From Cyrtodaria siliqua (lineage: Eukaryota > Mollusca > Bivalvia > Adapedonta > Hiatellidae), in NCBI GenBank assembly GCA_037043455.1, contig JAWPHD010007113.1:1-64000 (forward strand): a DNA stretch of 64,000 nucleotides, in the 5' to 3' direction. The notes under the pieces are model-generated. The model was given only the letters and a program-made list of their open reading frames with translations. It made no database searches and was not told where the DNA came from. Both the position numbers and the translations under genes were made by a program. Positions 58,200 to 64,000 of this stretch are shown in pieces (the first letter of the stretch is position 1; each line of letters opens with the position of its first letter).

Positions 58200-59455
58200 A
58201 GGCATGCGTGTTACCAATACACAAAAATGGACCACAAGATGACCCGAACAATTATAGACCTATCTCATTATTACCAACAATTTCCAAAATCTTTGAGAAG
58301 CATGTTGCTGCGCAACTACACTCTTTCTTTCAACAATTTAATATTTAGTACTCGGCTCAATCTGGATTTCGTAAAAATCATTCTTGCCAAACATCACTTA
58401 TTAACCTTGTTGATAGCTGGTTGAAACAAATTGATTCTGGAAACTTTGTTAGCAGTGTTTTCCTTGACATGAGAAAGGCTTTTGAAATGGTTGATCATGA
58501 GATACTATTATACAAACTGCATATGTATTATTTTTCGACTTTAACAATACGTTGGTTTCAGTCATATCTGTCTAACAGGACACAAGTAGTCCGAGTTGGA
58601 CAGTATCAATCTGAGGAGAGAATCATCAAATCAGGTGTCCCTCAGGGATCCATACTAGGACCAATTTTGTTCTTGATTTATGTAAATGATCTACCTTTAG
58701 CTTCCAAAGAAGCTTCAGTTGACATGTATGCTGATGCCTCCACGCTACATACATCAGGGCTGGATGTGTCATTCATTGAGAATAAATTACAAACTGACTT
58801 AAATAACATAAATAAATGGTGCACTATAAATAACATGGTTATAAATCCTACAAAAACAACATGTATGCTATTAGGTTCAAAATATAAAATAAACCATTCT
58901 CGAAAACTCACGCTTTCGGTAGATAATTGCCTGATACAATCAGTGTCTTCTCAAAAATTTCTCGGAATTACAATAGATCAACATCTAAAGTGGGATGTTC
59001 AGATAAGCAAAGTCTGTAATCATATATCGAGTAAATTCACTATTTTAAGACGAATATCTAAATATTTGACACTTGATATGAAAAAGCTATTCTATAATGC
59101 ATATTTAGTTCCAATATTTAATTATGGATCTATCCTCTGGAGTAATTGTACTAAATTAAATTTGACAAAGGTTGTTACTTTACAAAAAAGCATCGCACGC
59201 TGGATTTTGATAAAACCTTTACATACACCTTCTGCAAATTTTTTCAATGAGTTAAATTGGATGTCATTTGAAACAAGATGTAAATTTCAAGTAGGTGTTT
59301 TAGTTTATAAAGCAATTCATAACCTTAAACCAATATATATAAGTAAATTAATAACATTTTCTGAAAATAGCAGATATAATTTAAGATCATGCATTAAACA
59401 TGACATTAAGAATCCTAGACCTAAATCCGAATATTTAAAACAATCTTTTACCTAA
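58200..59455 (+). pseudogene. LINE C reverse transcriptase, inactivated
   Basis: Reads DDPNNYRPISLLPTISKIF, an in-frame TAG at 58346-58348, then SAQSGFRKNHSCQTSL and a 344-codon open stretch. RT blocks are SSVFLDMRKAFEMVDHEIL, SGVPQGSILGPILFLIYVND and MYADASTLH. The YADD box is YADA (58727-58738), losing the second catalytic Asp by one base change, and AFD is AFE. The C-terminal part has SQKFLGITIDQHLKWD and an end ENSRYNLRSC typical of jockey/CR1-like elements. It is dead both by stop and by active-site loss. Confidence 0.9.
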
Positions 59456-59727
59456 GTTGCCATGCGGACTTGGAATTCAATCCCAGAAAATATCCGGACT
59501 TCTGTTTCTATTTATGCTTTCAAATACAATTATAAACTATTTCTATTTCAAGATAACAGGTGTTCTGCTCAAATTAAGTTGTGTTAATAGTGAATACTTG
59601 TTTTGAATGCCAGCTTGAAACATAGTGTTAATGTTACGTGCATGTATTCACTTGCTATTGTTGATAAGTTGCTGTTGTTATCAGAAGGCCTCATGGAAGA
59701 TAAGTGTTGTGCAATTGTTATTATTAA

Positions 59728-59758
<31 letters not shown>

Positions 59759-60000
59759 GAGATTCAAATGCTAGAACAGGAACTGAGATAGATTATATTG
59801 ATACATGCTCAGACTATAAATGCTTACCAACTCCATCAGATACTAACTATGTTTGTAGAAAGAGGAATAGTAAAGATAGTATTTGTTGCACTAGGGGAAG
59901 AGATTTAATTGACTTGTGTATCTCATCTAACCTAAAAATATTAAATGGAAGGTGCTATGGAGATAGATCTGGAAAATTAACATTCACACTAGCGTTCGTT
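59759..60000 (+). mobile_element. LINE D, segment 2: endonuclease middle part
   Basis: Frame from 59762: DSNARTGTEIDYIDTC, CLPTPSDTNYVCRKR, RGRDLIDLCISSNLKILNG and RCYGDRSGKLTF. It continues segment 1 directly across the LINE C insertion. Confidence 0.88.
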
Positions 60001-60268
60001 TAGTGCAGTGTGGCGGCTGTAAAAAGTCTCCCCGTGCTACGAATCAGTAGTGTTATTTTACTGGTCCTTTGGGACCAGCGAGCCCAATATAGGTGGCTTT
60101 GAGGTAGAATACCGCTTAAGCCGGTGCTAGAGGGCGTAAGAGGTGTTGCTTCTTTCAATACTTCTCATGAACAGACTCAATAAAACCGAGTCTGCTGCTT
60201 TATTCTCTTAATTGTAGTTGTTGCTCCCAAAGGATCACCTTTATCAGTATTTATTATTTCCAATACAA
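60001..60268 (+). mobile_element. Unclassified element H, copy 2, inside LINE D
   Basis: Interrupts LINE D between GKLTF and YNGNSVVDYCVVSD. It begins near 'gtgcagtgtggcggctgtaa' and ends after 'gatcacctttatcagtattt'. The hairpin at 60172-60194 is perfect: cagactc, loop aataaaacc, gagtctg. A duplicated target site is not clear. Confidence 0.8.
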
Positions 60269-60804
60269 TGGAAACAGTGTAGTTGATTATTGTGTTGTTT
60301 CAGACAGAATATTTTAATAACATTTTATATTTTTTTGATGTAAGTGATCCTATTCCCATACTATCAGATCATGCAAAACTGACAGCTTTCTAGAAAAAAA
60401 TTAAAAAACTAAACTGTAAAATGTATAGTAAATCCTGAAAACAAAAGCGCAGACAATTTAAAAAATCTATTTTTGATAGGTTGGATAATTTCGTTGACAA
60501 AGACCCTGAAGCTTACTGGAAATTAAGTAAAACAGCTAAAAGACGAGAATGAGTCACATGATCCGAGTAAAAGTAGTAAAATTCCTGAGGAAACTTGGGT
60601 GTCATACTTTTAAACATTATTTTCATTAAGACCTGAAATTATTTAACAACATTACTTCTTTACAAGTCAAAACAAACTTCTTGACTATGATAACTCTGAC
60701 TGCAGTTTGAATAATATAATAACACACTTGCGAATTACTAAAGCTATTAAAAATCTTAAAAATAATAAATCGGAAGGTATCGATGGCATACAAAATGAAA
60801 TGTT
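60269..60804 (+). mobile_element. LINE D, segment 3: endonuclease end to RT start
   Basis: YNGNSVVDYCVVSDRIF, then LYFFDVSDPIPILSDHAKL (SDH catalytic pair), then a decayed linker and KAIKNLKNNKSEGIDGIQNE, the block that precedes RT. Several frame changes. Confidence 0.85.
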
Positions 60805-61414
60805 CTTTTATATAGCACAGTGGCGTTGCTTGTGCAGTGTGGCGGCAGTAAAACATCTCCGCGCGCTTGCAATCAGGACTGTTATTCATTCGACCTTTGG
60901 AGATCGCTTAGCCCGATACTTATATTTAGTTATCGGTGGTACATTTTCTATTGCTTTTGTTTTCTTACTTAATTTTCGTTTCGGTGGTTCCACTACTCCG
61001 GCCGATAAAAGGCTCTGGGTATTGTTTAACCACTCATAGGATATGTTGTCTATTTTTTAATTTAGTCTTTTGGCTGTTACTTGTGATACGCAGGCTTCAT
61101 AACCGCTGCTCCCAACTAAATTGCATTTTGTTTATTTCGCTCTTCAGGACATAGTATTTTATTAGATACTGGGACCGCCGGACATGGGGGACGGTTGGAC
61201 ATGGGGGAAGAAAATATCTCTATGTCCACCGCCATATGCATGCCATCTTCGGGATGGTTAAAATTATGTACTATTGAGTTTATGAATATTGAGTTCTGCT
61301 CAACCCGGGGCTAGAGGGCGTGAGCGGTAGCTAGCATATTTCACTACCGTTCATGAACAGTCTCAATCAAACCGAGACTACAATATTTTGTATGTGTCGT
61401 GTTCGGCCGTTTCC
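60805..61414 (+). mobile_element. Unclassified element H, copy 3, 610 bp, inside LINE D
   Basis: Flanked by aaatgtt at 60798-60804 and 61415-61421, a candidate 7-bp target-site duplication; LINE D resumes right after. The start 'gtgcagtgtggcggcagtaa' matches copy 2, and the end has 'agagggcgtgagcggtag' and the hairpin at 61358-61380 (cagtctc, loop aatcaaacc, gagacta). The middle (about 60930-61300) is absent from the shorter copies and includes a 'ggacatgggggac' duplication. The 110-codon ORF crossing its left edge is a chance fusion with LINE D. Confidence 0.75.
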
Positions 61415-62690
61415 AAATGTTTACTCTTATACTCTTTTAAAATACAGTTAAACTTACCTTCCATCTTGTATAAACAAATGTTTAATTTGGTTCTAATGTC
61501 TGGAAAACACCCCAAGAGTGGAAATCCAAAAGATCCATCAAACTATTGGGGAATCGGTATCACTTGTATAGCTAAATTGTTTAATAGTAACAGAATAACA
61601 GAATTCAGCAGTTTATAGATGAAAATAATTTGATAAATAAGGATCAGATTGGCTTTCAACCAAAATATAGAACGAATGACCATATGTTCGTCTTAAGAAC
61701 ACTTATAGAAAAATATAATTCAAGTCGTACCAAATTATTTGCTAGCTTTGTTGATGTTTCCAAAGCGTTCGATACCATCCTACACTCTGGGCTGTTTTAT
61801 AAATTAAGAAAATTAGGCATTTCTCGGAGATTTATTAACATCCTTCAAGATATGTACTGATAGTTAAGACAGGTGATCAATATTATTCAGACACACTCAC
61901 ACAAACTGTTGGAGTGAAACAAGGCGTCCTAACATGTTTAAAATAGTGATAAATGATTATCCATAACATTTCACTGATGAGGACAATCTTGCAGCTCTAG
62001 ACTCCATAAAGATAAATTGCTTATTATATGCAGATGACTTGATACCATTATCTTCAACTCAAAGTGGTTTAGAGAATTGTATGGATAAACTCTATGATTA
62101 CTGTGTTCAAAATGGTCTCACTGTTAATTTAAAAAAGACGCAAATTATAATTTTTGGAAGTGGAAAAATTCCAAAGGTTGATACATCTTACAAAAAGTCA
62201 CTACATACACGTATCTAGGAATTGTATTTTCTGCTAATGGCATGTTTGATAAGTGCCAAGATGACTTATACAAAATAACTTTGAGAGCATATTTTAAATT
62301 GATAAAAAGTTTCACTAATGATACTGCTACTGTAAAAACATTTATTCATATATTTTTTAATATAATTAAACCCATTTTAACATACGCAGGGGAAATATTG
62401 GGAACGGTCAACTTGAATTTCTGAATACGTTACACAAAATGATTATAATTTTAATGTCATTTAAAAATTTCCAGCGTGACAAACTTCATTTAAAAGCTTT
62501 AAAATATATTCTAGCAGTACACAAAAAAACAACTGATGCAGTTTTTGGTGAAAATGGTCGCTATCCTTTCTACATTGATATATTAACTCAGTCTATCAAA
62601 TATTATCAAAGACTTATTTCTTCATCTCCATCATCATAGTTATATTAACCTTTTAAATAATCTTGCTCATTGCATGAGAAGGGTAAAAAG
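61415..62690 (+). mobile_element. LINE D, segment 4: reverse transcriptase
   Basis: FNLVLMSGKHPKSGNPKDPS, NYWGIGITCIAKLFN, INKDQIGFQPKYRTNDHMFV, FASFVDVSKAFDTILHSGL, GVKQGV, and LLYADDLIPLSSTQSGLENC (YADD at 62027-62038) with VNLKKTQIIIFGSG after it. The catalytic residues are all present, but several frame changes and deletions (around 61560, 61860, 61930, 62210) destroy the ORF. The thumb region continues to about 62690. Confidence 0.9.
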
Positions 62691-63540
62691 AGCTGGGTTT
62701 CAAGCATTTATTTTGTTTTAGAGAAAATGAATATGATCCATAACCAAAAATGAGATACAGGGTCCTATAGAAACCACAGCGTCCGAACGCATTGAAAATC
62801 GTAGGTCCGCACTGTACTGCAAACAAGGACTTGATAATACAATGAAAGAGACAAAAAAACAACAGAAAGGGTGGTGAAGACTGGAACGGTCAGTAGGCAA
62901 TTAGGCCTACTGGTTAGCTTGATTCGATTTTTATATGCGCAAAATCCTCGCTATTATCCTGTCTTCAGCGCCCAAATAGACAAGGCAGTGTAAACAAAAC
63001 TACATTCCATCAAAAGGAATTCTCTAACAATACCACATCAAGAGAAACTAACTAAAGAAACACATACAAAATAATAAACATCTCAGGATGTATACAGAAT
63101 CGTACTGAACAACCATAGTAGTTGCAGCTAAAGAGAAACACAGTCTAGGGTACGACCAGAAAACCCGAGGGACGAAAGCTCATGCACCCACCTCCCTCAG
63201 TTGGGGTTTCAGTAGGTACAATCATAGAGTCTCAAGAGGTAGCCCAGTCATCGCACAAGTGAAAAGTGAAGCGTAATGACTGAGTGTAGAGGGATCAATC
63301 ACTAAACATGCAGTGCGCTGTAAAACCAAAGGGTTATATCCTTTTCTGACGAACTTCCTGATTAAATTTGTAAAGCGGGCAGGAAACCCGTCAGACCCCT
63401 TTAACCACATCTCCATAAAATGAGGGTTGTGATATGCCTAGTCGCAGAAGTGTTTCAGTCTAACCAAATTACTTCACTATTTAAGTCACTATCTTACTGT
63501 TAAATATAAAACATTATTGGACCACTTGAAATAATTCATA
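62691..63540. other. ~850-base segment separating LINE D parts, no identity seen
   Basis: LINE D stops being readable near 62690 and resumes near 63550. The interval contains only short minus ORFs (60-69 codons) and no RT, SINE or array signature. It may be another insertion. Confidence 0.5.
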
Positions 63541-63870
63541 TAAAATAGAGCACAAGGGTAAGTTACGGATATATGCAACATTTAAAAACACTTTGAATTT
63601 TGAAAAGTATTTGAACTGCATTCCAGACCCAAACGTAAGATCTTGTTTTACCAAGTTTAGAATAAGTGCCCACAAATTAGAAATTGAGGCTGGTAGATAC
63701 AGAAACATTAGTGAAAATGAAAGAGTATGCAGATTGTGTAGTTTAAACCAGATAGAAAATGAAGAACACTTTTTGAACACAATTCCTTACATCGAATGTC
63801 TTCACCTAGTAAGTATTTCAATAATCTATTCTCAAATAATAAGTGTATATTCTTGATAAATAATGAAGAT
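63541..63870 (+). mobile_element. LINE D, segment 5: C-terminal domain
   Basis: Reads IYATFKNTLNFEKYLNCIPD, FTKFRISAHKLEIEAGRY and ERVCRLCSLNQIENEEHFL, a C-x2-C plus H motif typical of the end of this LINE group. The usual third and fourth ligand region (C-P-x-Y) is decayed to IPYIECL. The last 130 bases of the window show nothing recognisable. Confidence 0.8.
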
Positions 63871-64000
63871 GATGAGTGTCTTAAATATAGCTGTTACTAT
63901 TATATAAACGAGTTGAGCATTCAAAGCAAACCTCAGCAAATTAAATACTAGTGTGTGCTAACTAATTATTAATAAAGAATACATATAGTTTCAGAATGTT

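Larger units (their letters stand above)
56785..59758 (+). mobile_element. LINE C inserted in LINE D, 5'-truncated
   Basis: Flanked by gagatt at 56779-56784 and 59759-59764, a candidate 6-bp target-site duplication at matching points of the LINE D endonuclease. It starts within its own endonuclease (KIPPVRRFDL, then SIWLEIRFPNSKPFILSF). A ~250-base unrelated A-rich segment (about 56915-57165) breaks it, and it resumes as SWIDTFEDQYS and INYSPTAGFDNQKWSDFL. It ends in an (att)n tail at 59729-59757. The 3' UTR is about 300 bases. Confidence 0.9.

Noticed and set aside
60707..61039. 110-codon plus ORF
   Set aside because: Chance fusion of LINE D sequence with the H element insertion that begins at 60805.

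Overview
This is eukaryotic nuclear DNA: AT-rich, gene-poor and dominated by repeats. It has several non-LTR retrotransposons (LINEs), tRNA-derived SINEs, at least ten tandem arrays, and genes split by canonical GT-AG introns. The SINE layout, the dispersed 'gaccttgacctttgacc' and 'agttatggcccctt' repeats and the LINE types point to a lophotrochozoan, most likely a bivalve mollusc. That assignment rests on recognising repeat style, not on a marker gene. There is nothing prokaryotic or viral here.

Layout: 1-15 kb holds minisatellites (34-, 21-, ~43-, 49-, 17- and 25-bp units), SINE copies, and one possible short coding exon near 6.8-7.0 kb. 15-27 kb holds an inverted SINE pair, a nearly homogeneous 56-bp satellite (20 copies) and long stretches with no gene. 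At 27.5-27.8 kb on the minus strand is a well-formed first coding exon of a secreted protein, with a signal peptide and a GTAAGT donor. 30.4-32.0 kb is a degenerate ~155-160-bp tandem array.

34.7-45.0 kb is the core of the window. I can assemble a complete four-exon gene on the plus strand from splice sites and phase: exon 1 at 34747-34793, exon 2 at 42732-42994, exon 3 at 43552-43902 and exon 4 at 44417-45021. Together they give 1266 coding bases and 421 residues, with a polyadenylation signal 54 bases after the stop. Exons 2-4 come from tandem duplication of one exon-plus-intron module. The protein is acidic and Ser/Asp-rich with RKK-type basic patches and ends in a Cys/His-rich domain I do not recognise. 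Its 7.9-kb first intron holds a 48-bp minisatellite split by a decayed LINE (A), which is itself split by a young 5'-truncated LINE (B) whose 903-codon reverse transcriptase ORF is open.

48.8-53.0 kb is a foldback-like element: ~0.8-1.0 kb inverted arms, each containing ~350-bp repeats, around a seven-unit ~200-bp array. 53.1-55.1 kb is a decayed jockey/CR1-like LINE (E, minus) with a GATA-type 3' tail. From 56.4 kb to the window end a decayed LINE (D, plus) is broken by LINE C, by two copies of an unclassified element with a conserved hairpin, and by an ~850-base stretch of unknown origin. Apart from the 421-residue gene, the secreted-protein exon and possibly the 6.8-kb exon, I find no supportable host coding sequence.
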